In this document: positions 1-8,762 of the stretch, piece after piece
How positions within the stretch are numbered: position 1 is the stretch's first letter
How the letters are laid out: each line of letters begins with the position of its first letter
Assembly (NCBI GenBank): GCA_044360075.1
Contig: JBIKLA010000002.1
Coordinates: 153,686 to 217,685 of the forward strand
Length of the DNA stretch: 64,000 nt
Source of the DNA: OMII01 sp947467385
GTDB lineage: Bacteria > Bdellovibrionota_C > UBA2361 > OMII01
Direction of reading: 5' to 3'
Translations under genes and position numbers: made by a program
Notes under the pieces: generated by a model
Told to the model about the DNA's origin: nothing
Database searches by the model: none
The model's input: the letters and a program-made list of their open reading frames with translations, nothing else

Positions 1-828
1 TTTTCGCAGCCGGTTCAGCTTCCTCTCGGCGAGCAGCTCGTGCAGGCAGGGGCGGCCAAATGCGACATATTTAGCAAGGCATCGGGAACGATCGCCCGGC
101 TCAAGCCGTCCCCACTCGGCGCGGCACAGCCCCGTTTCCACAAGCTGCGCTTATCGCCACATGAAACCAAGTCGGTCGACGAGCTGGCTCTCAAGCTCAC
201 TAACGGAATCTTCCCGATGGCGCTGCACCTCGCAGCGAGCGCACGCGCTTTTGCGCGCACGCTGGGTGAGCTTGGCCTGTCGAGCTCTCCGCTCTTTATT
301 CCGGTCCCGCACGACATGCGCAGGTATGCCCGTGCGCCCCACCTTCTCTCAAATCAGGTCTCTTTCGTTTTCTTTCGGCTCGGCGAAGGCAGCGAAGAAA
401 CCCTCCGCGACTCGGTCAATGCCGTCATCGAGCAGCTTCATGCCTCCGTTGCCGCAAGACACCCCCAAAACATGCTTGCGTTTTTAGGACTCCTTCGATG
501 GCTCCCGCTGCGGCTTCTGTGGCGTATCATCGAGAAGCCCACGAAGGGACACCCAGCTTCAATGTACTTTTCTGATATCGGCTCCTCACTCTCTGCCCTA
601 CCTGCGTTCTGTGGCGCCACGGTGAGCAAGGCAACGCACTACCCCCCTGTCCTTTCGCCGCCGGGCCTCACGAGCGTGTGGTCCCGTTTTGGCGACTCGC
701 TTGAGATTACTGTGTGCTACGATGCCGCAGCCCTTGGGCAACACGGCCTGGAGACATTTCTGCGCAACCTGCGCGATGAGCTTGGAATATCGGCCTCATG
801 GGACAACAGAGAGAGCGTTTCGACATAG
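1..828 (+). CDS. Acyltransferase, condensation/wax-synthase-like, 5' end outside window
   Basis: The reading frame is open from the first base, so the gene starts upstream of the window; 275 residues are visible. The segment PHDMRRY followed by a SNQVSFVFFRL strand resembles the C-terminal half of condensation-domain or WS/DGAT-type acyltransferases, where a similar Arg-rich stretch precedes a 'GNxVS' strand. The catalytic HHxxxDG motif would lie in the missing N-terminal half, so it cannot be checked. The next gene overlaps its 3' end by 31 bp, which makes it the first visible member of the APE-type operon. A role in transferring an acyl or polyene chain is inference from context. It could also be a non-catalytic relative. 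Confidence 0.55.
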   Translation, partial: FSQPVQLPLGEQLVQAGAAKCDIFSKASGTIARLKPSPLGAAQPRFHKLRLSPHETKSVDELALKLTNGIFPMALHLAASARAFARTLGELGLSSSPLFIPVPHDMRRYARAPHLLSNQVSFVFFRLGEGSEETLRDSVNAVIEQLHASVAARHPQNMLAFLGLLRWLPLRLLWRIIEKPTKGHPASMYFSDIGSSLSALPAFCGATVSKATHYPPVLSPPGLTSVWSRFGDSLEITVCYDAAALGQHGLETFLRNLRDELGISASWDNRESVST

Positions 829-2135
829 CTGTTGTTGGCGGCGGCGCAGCCGGCATCGCAGCTTCTGTTGCGGCAGCGCGGCAGGGCGCCTCGGTGTGCC
901 TTGTAGAGGCCTCAACACGCATCGGCGGCGCTGCGACTAACGCCCACGTGGGAACGATCTGCGGCCTCTCCCTCTGCGGCGAGGGCCTGGCCACCACTCC
1001 AGAACTTAATAATCCGGGTTTCGCCTCAGAGCTCGCCTCGCTCATCGCGGCTCGAAGCCACACCCGTTTAATCCGAAACGAAATGGGACTCGCTTACCTT
1101 CCGTACGTTCCAAGTGGCTTTGAATCAGCTGCCGTAGCGCTCTTGGCTGCGACGCCCGGGGTCACCCTTGCCCTGAGCACCCGCCTCGTGGCGGCGCAGA
1201 GACCCCTGCCTGACGGCGACTTTCTTCTGTCGACTGAGGACTCGTCGAGGAAGGCGCGCGCCATCGCGTGCCGCTGCTGTGTTGACTGCTCGGGTGACTC
1301 GCTCGTTTCGGCCCTGCTCTCCGTGCCGACGCTCGACGCCGCAATCCCGCAGGCGTCGGCGCAGGTGTTCCTCCTCGGTGGCCTACCCCCTCTGGACGAG
1401 CCCCTGCTCGGCCTCACCATTCGCAAAGCCCTGCGCGAGGCCGCGCTGTGTGGGAGCCTTCCCGACAACGCGTCTTACGTGTCGCTCGTTTCAGGCTCCC
1501 TGAGAAACGGCTCGGTCCTGTGCAAGCTGGGGCTTCTGCCGGGCGCCAGCCCCGAGCAGGCCTCCTCCTCCATACAGCTCCTGGTTGCCCATCTCCGCTC
1601 TCATGTCACAGCGCTCTCAGGCTTAGAGCTACTCTCGCTTGCCCCTTCTGTGGGAGTGCGAGGGGGGCGTCGTGGCGTTGGGCGCGAAACCCTCTCAGAA
1701 CATGCTATTACGGCCTCCGCGCGCTCCTCAGAGGGTGTTGCCCTGGGCTTTTGGCCGATGGAGCTGTGGGACTCTCCTGCGCGCCCCAAGATGCTCGTTT
1801 CAGAGCGGCCAGCGCCCTATGAAATTCCCCTCGGGGCCCTGTGCTCGGCGCACCTGCCTGGGCTATACTTTGCCGGCCGCGGCATCTCAGCGACCGATCA
1901 TGCCATCGCGTCAGCGCGAGTCATCGGCACCTGCTTCTCAACCGGCTTCGCCGCTGGTCGGGCGGCAGTGGGCGAGGTGCGGCGTGAGGGGGAGCGTTTA
2001 GTTATTGCAGAGCTCCGCCGGCTGCAAGTGGAGCCGTTTTATTCCCCGAAGGCGGGTGACAGCGGGACAACGGGTGTCTTCGAACATGAGCCAGGGGCTG
2101 ACAAGAACCGAAGAGATACTTCAGCGCTCGCATGA
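798..2135 (+). CDS. FAD-dependent oxidoreductase (FAD_oxidored-like)
   Basis: 445 residues. A Rossmann FAD-binding motif VVGGGAAGIAA begins near residue 11, followed by the acidic end of strand 2 (LVEAS) and RIGGAATNA, a pattern typical of the FAD_oxidored/fumarate-reductase-like flavoproteins. A second FAD contact is visible near the C terminus (GLYFAGRGISATDHA). The start overlaps the upstream acyltransferase by 31 bp and its end overlaps the AMP-ligase gene, so the three are translationally coupled. The substrate is unknown; oxidation or desaturation of an acyl intermediate is inferred only from the operon. A flavoprotein of this kind in addition to the halogenase-like one is not what I recall as standard for APE loci. 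Confidence 0.75.
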   Translation: MGQQRERFDIAVVGGGAAGIAASVAAARQGASVCLVEASTRIGGAATNAHVGTICGLSLCGEGLATTPELNNPGFASELASLIAARSHTRLIRNEMGLAYLPYVPSGFESAAVALLAATPGVTLALSTRLVAAQRPLPDGDFLLSTEDSSRKARAIACRCCVDCSGDSLVSALLSVPTLDAAIPQASAQVFLLGGLPPLDEPLLGLTIRKALREAALCGSLPDNASYVSLVSGSLRNGSVLCKLGLLPGASPEQASSSIQLLVAHLRSHVTALSGLELLSLAPSVGVRGGRRGVGRETLSEHAITASARSSEGVALGFWPMELWDSPARPKMLVSERPAPYEIPLGALCSAHLPGLYFAGRGISATDHAIASARVIGTCFSTGFAAGRAAVGEVRREGERLVIAELRRLQVEPFYSPKAGDSGTTGVFEHEPGADKNRRDTSALA

Positions 2136-3531
2136 GGCGTTTGGCTCTCATGCTGCCATCATCGACACGCGCGGCACCTGCTCATACGCAGAGCTCTTTG
2201 CGGCTGCCCATGAGGCGAAAGATCTGCTCGCGGCAAAAAACACCGCTCCAGGCTCGGTTGTGGGGGTCGCAATACTTGAGGCACGCGAGTTCCTTGCGGC
2301 GCTCTTCGGCATCCTTTTGCACGGGTCGATCGCAATTCCAATATCGCCACAACTTCCGGCTGCGGAGCAGGAGCGCGTGATTCGGGACACCGGCGTATCG
2401 TGCTCGATTACAGCTTCACCCTCGAGCCGATTCGTTATACAGGCCCACGACTCGGCGAATTCCCGCCTTGCGATTGGCTTCTTCCCGGATGCAGCGGTAA
2501 TTCGGCACACCTCGGGCACGACCGCTCGCTCAAAGGGGGTCGTGCTCTCGCACCAGGCTGTCATAGTGCGCTGTGAAACGTCGCGCGCCCTGATCGGCGT
2601 GACGCACGAAGACCGAGTTCTGGCGCCCCTTCCGCTGCCTTATCACTTTATCGCCTCCGCGCTCTCCTTCCTCCAGGCCGGCGCAACGATCATCGACTCA
2701 GCAACGCTCTCTCCCTTCGACACCCTTGGCCTTGTGCACCAACACGGCGCCACCATGATATATGGATCACCCGTGCAGTATGAGCTCCTGAGCCGTGTTG
2801 CAGCAGGCGGCTCACTGGGCTCAGTCAGACGCGCCATATCAACATCTGCCCTCCTGCCGAAAGCCACGGCCCAACTCGTCGAGCGCCGCTTCGGCATTCG
2901 ATTGACGCAGGTCTACGGCATCATCGAGGTAGGGCTTCCGATCTGGAACGACTTGCCCCTCGACGATGCGGCCGCGCTCGGGGCGTGCAAAGCCCCCTAC
3001 GAGGCCAAGGTGGTCCGCGATGATGGAACCGACGTAGCTCCGGGGGAGCCGGGTGAGCTCACTGTTCGAGGTCCGGGGCTTTTCTCTGGCTACCTCTTCG
3101 GCGATGGGGCCGGAGCTTCAGTGCCCCAGGATGATTGGTTCCGCACGGGCGACATAGTCTCCCGGGACGAGCGGGGATTGCTCTCGTACCGTGGCCGGAC
3201 GAAGATCGTCATTAACTGCGGCGGCAACAAGGTATACCCCGAGGAGGTCGAGGCAGTCCTTCGTTCTCATCCTAGCGTTCAGCAGGCGAGGGTCATCGGG
3301 GAGTCCCATCCCCTCCTCGGTAGCATTATCGTCGCCCAGATAGTGCTCAATCCCGGAACTGCCAGTGACGAGCATGGATGGCGGTCTCTATGCTACAAGC
3401 ACCTCTCTGGCTTCAAAGTTCCAAAGGAATTTCGTATCGTGGTGGAGCTTCCGATGACGGGCTCAGGCAAGATCGTCCGTCACGCTTCTGAGGCGGAGGG
3501 GTCCAAGGCGTGGAAAGCCGCAAACGTGTAG
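2086..3531 (+). CDS. AMP-dependent acyl/aryl-ACP ligase (ANL superfamily)
   Basis: 481 residues from the ATG at 2086; an upstream in-frame start at 2005 lies deep inside the preceding gene and adds no family-like sequence. The adenylation motifs are present in order: HTSGTTARSKGV (A3 P-loop), QVYGIIEVG (A5), DWFRTGDI (A7), GRTKIVINCGGNKVYPEEVE (A8 hinge) and GSGKIVR with the catalytic lysine (A10). The enzyme is expected to activate a carboxylic acid as its adenylate and load it on an ACP or CoA; in aryl-polyene loci the homologue activates the aromatic starter. The two ACP genes are in the convergent operon. A degenerate copy of its C-terminal half lies at 16662-17333. Confidence 0.85.
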   Translation: MSQGLTRTEEILQRSHEAFGSHAAIIDTRGTCSYAELFAAAHEAKDLLAAKNTAPGSVVGVAILEAREFLAALFGILLHGSIAIPISPQLPAAEQERVIRDTGVSCSITASPSSRFVIQAHDSANSRLAIGFFPDAAVIRHTSGTTARSKGVVLSHQAVIVRCETSRALIGVTHEDRVLAPLPLPYHFIASALSFLQAGATIIDSATLSPFDTLGLVHQHGATMIYGSPVQYELLSRVAAGGSLGSVRRAISTSALLPKATAQLVERRFGIRLTQVYGIIEVGLPIWNDLPLDDAAALGACKAPYEAKVVRDDGTDVAPGEPGELTVRGPGLFSGYLFGDGAGASVPQDDWFRTGDIVSRDERGLLSYRGRTKIVINCGGNKVYPEEVEAVLRSHPSVQQARVIGESHPLLGSIIVAQIVLNPGTASDEHGWRSLCYKHLSGFKVPKEFRIVVELPMTGSGKIVRHASEAEGSKAWKAANV

Positions 3532-4757
3532 CAATCGTTGGAGGCGGGCCTGCAGGGGCAGCGTTGGCAACCCACCTGCGCAAGGCGGGGTTCCTCGCCG
3601 CGCTTTTTGATCCTGAGCGGCGCCCGCCGCTCATCGTCGGCGAATCTCTTGTGCCCGCTCTCGTGCCGCTCATGCAGGAGCTCGGCATCGAGGAGGAGAT
3701 AGCTGCGATCAGCACCTTAAAGCCCGGCGCCACCTTCTACTCAACAATTGACCAGTCGGTGACGTTTAACTTCAGCAACGCCGGTCGCGGCGCCCCGCGC
3801 TATGCGTACAACACTCCCCGCATCTCCTTTGACGAGATCGTGCTGCGCAACGCCCAGCGATGCGGCGTCAAGGTCTCGAGCCGGCGTGCCGGCCTTGAGC
3901 TCGATCCCGCAACCGCCGAGCCGCGACTCGACGCCGAGACGCTTGCCGTCTGGCGCGAGCTCACCGAAACAGAGCGCCCTGACCTTATCGTTGACGCTTC
4001 TGGCCGCTCCCGTACCCTCGCCAAGCTGCTCAACCTACCGTGCTGGGAGGGAAGCCGAAAGGATGTGGCTCTCTTCGCGCACCTCGACTCGGCCGAGCTG
4101 CAGCATGAGGGGCACATCCATATCAACCGGCTGTCACGCGGCTGGTCCTGGCGAATTCCCCTTCCAGGGAGGGTCTCCGTAGGTATCGTTATTCCGGGCG
4201 CGGCGCTTGCCTCCTATGGTGAGGGCGCCGAAGAGCAGTACGACAACCTCTGCAAGAGCGAGCCGACGCTGGCCGTTCTCACTCGCGGCGCCACTCGCCC
4301 CACCCCTGTCATGAAATACTCAAACTACCAGCTTTCCTCGCAACGCTGGTCCGGCAAGTCATGGGCGCTGCTCGGCGACGCCGGAGGGTTTATCGATCCG
4401 ATCTTTTCAAGCGGGCTGCTGCTGGCGCTTGAAGGGGCTTCTGAGCTGAGCAAGGCGATCGTCAGTGGTTGGGAGAGAAACGCCTCTCGCTATGAGCGCC
4501 GCATGCAGCGCAAGCTCTCGGCGTGGCAGCGGCTCGTTGAGTCGTTTTACGACGGGCGGATGCTCTCTATCTTTCGTCTCAAGCGCATCTACGCCGACAC
4601 CCGCACCATGCAGGTCTTCACCAGAAAGGTCGATCAGCAGCTCGCTCTTGCCTTAAGCGGTGTTACTCCCGCCAGCAAGCGCCGGCTGTGGCTCCTTTCG
4701 CTTCTTCTCCGCTATCTTAACCGCCCCGGCCGTACGGCACGCCTAAGGATTTCATGA
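3510..4757 (+). CDS. Halogenase-like FAD-dependent monooxygenase
   Basis: 415 residues, GTG start at 3510, overlapping the ligase by 22 bp. The N terminus has VAIVGGGPAGAALA (FAD binding), then VGESLVPAL, which matches the GESxxP element of flavin-dependent halogenases, and later GWSWRIPLPG, which contains the WxWxIP motif of that family. The third FAD contact is ALLGDAGGFIDPIFSSG. Members of this family in aryl-polyene, xanthomonadin and flexirubin loci halogenate or hydroxylate the aromatic head group; which applies here cannot be read from sequence. The gene ends in an ATGA overlap with the next one. Its first codons are also found, decayed, at 17312. Confidence 0.8.
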   Translation: MESRKRVAIVGGGPAGAALATHLRKAGFLAALFDPERRPPLIVGESLVPALVPLMQELGIEEEIAAISTLKPGATFYSTIDQSVTFNFSNAGRGAPRYAYNTPRISFDEIVLRNAQRCGVKVSSRRAGLELDPATAEPRLDAETLAVWRELTETERPDLIVDASGRSRTLAKLLNLPCWEGSRKDVALFAHLDSAELQHEGHIHINRLSRGWSWRIPLPGRVSVGIVIPGAALASYGEGAEEQYDNLCKSEPTLAVLTRGATRPTPVMKYSNYQLSSQRWSGKSWALLGDAGGFIDPIFSSGLLLALEGASELSKAIVSGWERNASRYERRMQRKLSAWQRLVESFYDGRMLSIFRLKRIYADTRTMQVFTRKVDQQLALALSGVTPASKRRLWLLSLLLRYLNRPGRTARLRIS

Positions 4758-5929
4758 GCTACCTCCTCGCCCTGCTCTATGTGGCTTACCCTATCCTGGT
4801 GTTTCTCTCATTTCGCGCCGGCGAGAACGCTCTCGCAGGCCCCCTATGTGCTGTCATCGCTGGTCTTAAGCTGCGCCAGGGGCTCCTGCGCCGCGGCTTG
4901 GGCAGCTGGGCCGCCACCGCCGTGTCCCTGGCTCTCGCTGCGGGTATCGTGGCCGCATCAGCCAGATTTTCGGTTGCGCCCCTCTTTTTGCCGGCAGTGA
5001 CAAGCTTCTTCCTGCTCGCCGTTTTCGCCGTTTCTTTAGCCTTCCCGCCAAACATCATCGAGCGCATAGCCAGAGCTCAGGAGCCGAATCTTCACCAAGA
5101 AGGCGCGCAGTACTGCAGGCGCGTCTGCTTTGTGTGGATCGCGTTCCTTGCCGCAAACGGCACGATTGCGCTCGATTCAACGTTTCGCTCGGTGCAATGG
5201 TGGAGCCTCTACAACGGGCTCATAAGCTATCTGCTGATAGGCGCTCTCTTCTGTGCGGAGTACCTCTGCCGGCTCCGCATCAAGAGGCGCTTCGCCTCAT
5301 CGGCACTAAAAGCTCCTGCGACAGCCGCAGCCATCGCAGCGCTTATGGCCCTGTGCTCACCCGGTGCCGTTGCGGAGCCCTCTCCAGAATCAGCGCCACC
5401 CTCGCTTGAGGCGGCGCTCAAGCCTCCAGGACCCTTCCGGGCCTCGTTTACCGAACAGCGGTTCATCTCGGTCCTTTCTGCGCCCCTGGAAGCTTCAGGA
5501 GAGGTGATCTGCCTTCCCGCACGGGGACTTATCGTGCGCCTCTCGGCGCCAATACAGAGGGATACCCTCATTACGAAGGAAAAAATCGAGCAGCGGGACG
5601 GCAACGGGGCTTCCCTCTCTGTGAGCGGAAGCTCGCACGTCTCCGAGGCGCTCCTCTCCCTTCTCAGCGCCGATGCTCCCGCCGTTTCAGAGGAGTTTAC
5701 TATTACCGTCACCGGCTCCAACACGGCATGGAGGGTAACCCTTTACCCGAAGGACTCACTTGTGGCGCAGGTCGTTTCCCGCATTACGGTGCAGGGCTCA
5801 GACCACCCGCTCGTAATTGAGGTGCTCCATGCCAGCGGCGATCGGATCGTGACAACGTATGCGCCTCCAGTGCTCTTGCAGCCCGGCGAGGTCTCCGCAA
5901 CCGAGGAGATTCTCGATGTTCGCTCGTAG
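4754..5929 (+). CDS. Membrane protein (COG4648-like) fused to LolA-like carrier domain
   Basis: 391 residues. Residues 1-200 contain about five hydrophobic segments separated by short loops, with the motif FPPNIIERIAR, as in the integral membrane proteins of APE loci. A second hydrophobic stretch near residue 195 leads into a Pro/Ser linker, followed by a domain (about 215-391) starting FRASFTEQRFISVL, which looks like a LolA-type lipoprotein/lipid-carrier fold (F.A.F.Q/E.+...L). In other APE loci these two functions are usually separate genes, so this is a fusion. The topology puts the LolA domain in the periplasm, tethered to the inner membrane, beside the MMPL exporter that follows. Confidence 0.75.
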   Translation: MSYLLALLYVAYPILVFLSFRAGENALAGPLCAVIAGLKLRQGLLRRGLGSWAATAVSLALAAGIVAASARFSVAPLFLPAVTSFFLLAVFAVSLAFPPNIIERIARAQEPNLHQEGAQYCRRVCFVWIAFLAANGTIALDSTFRSVQWWSLYNGLISYLLIGALFCAEYLCRLRIKRRFASSALKAPATAAAIAALMALCSPGAVAEPSPESAPPSLEAALKPPGPFRASFTEQRFISVLSAPLEASGEVICLPARGLIVRLSAPIQRDTLITKEKIEQRDGNGASLSVSGSSHVSEALLSLLSADAPAVSEEFTITVTGSNTAWRVTLYPKDSLVAQVVSRITVQGSDHPLVIEVLHASGDRIVTTYAPPVLLQPGEVSATEEILDVRS

Positions 5930-8225
5930 GATCGCCGGGCGGCTCTACATTACTGCCCTAGCGATACTCGTTGCCCTCTCTGTGCGGCTGCTTCTCACCG
6001 GGCCTTCGCTGGACACCAATGTCCTAAACCTCGCTCCCCCCCTCTACCGCGACCGCCTGGCCGAAGACGTGGTGCGGGGGCAGGTGGCGCGCCTGTCTTC
6101 TCAGGTGGCAGTTGTCGTCCGTAGCGACAGCTCCGCCCAAGCAGAAGCCGCTGCCGCGGAGCTGGCTGCCGCGATGCGGGAGAGTGGGCTCTTTTCGGAG
6201 ATTCGGCTGCAGATCTCGCCTGCAGACCTTAAGCCGCTTCAGGATCTCTTTTTCAAGTATCCCTTTCAGCTTGTTGCCCCTCCCAAGGCCGCGACGGTGC
6301 CTGAGCTCATTGGAGAGGCCCAAGCCGTGGCATTCTCACCCGAAGGCCTGCAGTGGCTCGGCGCAGCGGACCGGGATCCCCTGCTCATGTTCCCTCGTTA
6401 CCTTAAGCAAGCCAGGACCGAGAATCCTCGATTCTCGATCCAAAACGGCTTCATTCATGTCGATGATGGGCGCTCAAAAAACGTTCTCGTCCTAGCCCGC
6501 CTTGCTGGATCCGCATTAGATCGTGCCGGGCAGGAGGGAGTAGTGGGCTTTTTCGCAGGGCGTCGCACCGTTGCAGGAAGCGCGATTTTGCCGATGGGCA
6601 TAGTTTTCTTTAGCCAGGAGTCAGCTCAGCGCACCGAGCGCGAGGTAACACGTATCTCATCGATTACGTTATTCGCCCTTGTCGTGCTCCTGTGGTGGGT
6701 CTTCCGGTCCCTGTGGCCGGTCACTCTTATCGCGGCCTCTATCGTCTCAAGCTTCCTCGTGGCGCTCCTCGTCTCGTATTACGCGCTCAAGCTCCTGGGA
6801 ATTGGAGAGCTACACCTGATCACATTAGGCTTTGGATCATCGCTGCTCGGGGTGTGCATCGACTATGCGATTCACTACTTCGTCGCCCTGCGCCTTTCGT
6901 GGCAGAAAAGCGACCCCCTCCCGCTCAAGCGCATTGGGCGCGGTCTTCTATTGGGCTACGCGACAACTGTGGTGGCCTTCATCGGAGTGGCGTGTGGGCC
7001 TTTCCCTGGCTTACAGCAGCTCGCCCTCTTCTGTGTCGTAGGACTCACCGTCTCAATCCTGAACGTGTTCTTCGTATTCCCCCTAATCGCCTCAACACCG
7101 GGCCGGGACACGCACATCTCGCGCTTGGGCGGGTCGGTTGAGAGGCTCTACGGCTGGCGCTACCGCCGCGTCCTGCTCGCGGCTATGCTTGCTGCGCTCG
7201 CTCCAGGGCTTTGGCTCCTCTCAACCCAAGACGACATTCGGACCCTGAGCAAGCCCTCCCCGGCGCTCCTCGCAACACACCAGGAAGCGGCCAAGGTGAT
7301 CGGATTTGGCGAGGGTGGCACGATGGCGCTTGTGGAGGGATCCTCCGAAGAAGATGTGCTACAGCGCGAGGAATCGCTGCGGGAGAGACTCGATGCGCTA
7401 AAGGAACATGCCCAGCTCCAAGGATACCGGGCGGTGTCGATCCCCGTTCCCTCACACAAGAGGCAGGATCTCAATTACCAGGCGCTCCGTGCTCTCCTCA
7501 TGAGGGACCGTAACGCCATAGCCTTAGTCTCTGCCGCCCTGCGCTTGCCGGAGGCGGCCCAAAAGCGGCTGGAAGGCGTTGTGGCCTCACCCACCCTGGC
7601 AGCATACCTTAGCACCTCCGAATGCATGCAGTCTCAGGCGTGTGCGGCTGTTAAGGATCTTTGGAGCGGCGTTGTGGACGGGAAAGCTGTATCGGTCGTC
7701 CCTCTGCAAGGGGCCACAACCGAGGCGATTGCAAGCCTTGAGGGGCTCCCTGGAATTCGCGTGATCAGTCAGGCTGACTCAATCTCAGCGGCCCTTCGGG
7801 CATATCGGCGTTCCGCCGTCGTGAGCACGACGATCTTTTACGGCCTTATCGGCTGCTTCCTTGCCTTCCGGTACGGGGTGCGGCGCGCGGCGATTCTCTT
7901 TGCCTCCCCCGTGCTGGGGACCGTCGCTGCCCTCGCATGCCTTGGGTGGGTGGGAGTTCCGATCAATGTCTTCTCGATCTTTGCCCTCATGCTGCTCCTC
8001 GGAGTGTCGGTCGATTACTCAATCTTTTTCGCCGAGGATCAGCACAGCTCTCAGGCGACAGGCCTTGCAGTGGCTCTGTCGGCCCTGACGACCATCCTCT
8101 CGTTCGGACTGCTTTCATGGAGCAGCACGCCGGCGCTCCAAAGCTTCGGCATCGTGCTCTCAGTAGGGGTTTTTGTGGCAGCGCTTGCCTCTTCCCTGGC
8201 GGCCTCAAAGTCCCAAAAACCATGA
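5916..8225 (+). CDS. MMPL/RND-family lipid exporter
   Basis: 769 residues from the ATG at 5916, which overlaps the LolA fusion by 14 bp. The protein has the RND/MMPL layout: one N-terminal transmembrane helix, a large periplasmic loop (about 40-240), a helix bundle with ITLGFGSSLLGVCIDYAIHY, a second periplasmic loop (about 430-620) and a second bundle with MLLLGVSVDYSIFF. The paired GVxxDY motifs in the two bundles carry the proton-relay aspartates. MMPL proteins of this class export lipids or lipid-linked pigments to the outer envelope. Together with the LolA domain it probably delivers the polyene-type product to the outer membrane. Confidence 0.85.
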   Translation: MFARRIAGRLYITALAILVALSVRLLLTGPSLDTNVLNLAPPLYRDRLAEDVVRGQVARLSSQVAVVVRSDSSAQAEAAAAELAAAMRESGLFSEIRLQISPADLKPLQDLFFKYPFQLVAPPKAATVPELIGEAQAVAFSPEGLQWLGAADRDPLLMFPRYLKQARTENPRFSIQNGFIHVDDGRSKNVLVLARLAGSALDRAGQEGVVGFFAGRRTVAGSAILPMGIVFFSQESAQRTEREVTRISSITLFALVVLLWWVFRSLWPVTLIAASIVSSFLVALLVSYYALKLLGIGELHLITLGFGSSLLGVCIDYAIHYFVALRLSWQKSDPLPLKRIGRGLLLGYATTVVAFIGVACGPFPGLQQLALFCVVGLTVSILNVFFVFPLIASTPGRDTHISRLGGSVERLYGWRYRRVLLAAMLAALAPGLWLLSTQDDIRTLSKPSPALLATHQEAAKVIGFGEGGTMALVEGSSEEDVLQREESLRERLDALKEHAQLQGYRAVSIPVPSHKRQDLNYQALRALLMRDRNAIALVSAALRLPEAAQKRLEGVVASPTLAAYLSTSECMQSQACAAVKDLWSGVVDGKAVSVVPLQGATTEAIASLEGLPGIRVISQADSISAALRAYRRSAVVSTTIFYGLIGCFLAFRYGVRRAAILFASPVLGTVAALACLGWVGVPINVFSIFALMLLLGVSVDYSIFFAEDQHSSQATGLAVALSALTTILSFGLLSWSSTPALQSFGIVLSVGVFVAALASSLAASKSQKP

Positions 8226-8287
8226 AGCGATAGGGTATAGTGCGCCGCGGCGGACAGCGGCATTATTGGCACAAGAGGAATATCCCC

Positions 8288-8710
8288 GTGCAGCCCCCAT
8301 TCCGGCGAACCTTCATAATTGCTGTCATCTGTGGAGCGCTTGCAGGCTGCGCGCTCACACTGCCGCCTCCAACAGTGACAAGCTCAGGGCCACTTCCAGG
8401 CCTCACTGCCCACACGGTATGCCCAGAGTCTAGCGGGCTGCGCCATTTCACTCTCGACACGGAGCAGCCCCTCACAGCCGTGCTTGAATGCTCGCCGCTC
8501 GCTGCTACTTTCGTCGTCTTTAACCAGTACCAGGTGCGCGTCAGGACTATTCGGCTTATGGCCGACGGACACATACGAGATGAGGTGTCCTACCTCTGCC
8601 CCGACTCGACGCCAGCCCCTGAGATGCTCCATGCCGTCCAGCGATTGCTCGCTTCTCCTGCCGCTGCGACGGCTGCGGGCGTAATTCGGCTCGCGATCAG
8701 CAACCGATGA
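8288..8710 (+). CDS. Small lipoprotein of the APE-type locus (DUF3261-like)
   Basis: 140 residues from the GTG at 8288, preceded by an AAGAGGAA ribosome-binding site. An upstream GTG at 8240 would add 16 residues before the signal peptide. The signal sequence FIIAVICGALAGC ends in a lipobox (AGC). The mature part has a VCPESSGLRHFTLDTEQPL segment and closely parallels the 140-residue protein at 17718-18140 (shared CP.S..-R-F-T and VVF-(N/D).....+.R.(I/L)RL patterns). A lipoprotein at this place, after MMPL, is usual in aryl-polyene loci; I recall DUF3261 as the family, without having checked. It is the last gene of the + operon. Confidence 0.7.
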   Translation: MQPPFRRTFIIAVICGALAGCALTLPPPTVTSSGPLPGLTAHTVCPESSGLRHFTLDTEQPLTAVLECSPLAATFVVFNQYQVRVRTIRLMADGHIRDEVSYLCPDSTPAPEMLHAVQRLLASPAAATAAGVIRLAISNR

Positions 8711-8762
8711 CACGGGCACTCTAGCCGTTCACCGCCTCGGGCATACGCTGGGCCTGCTCCGA

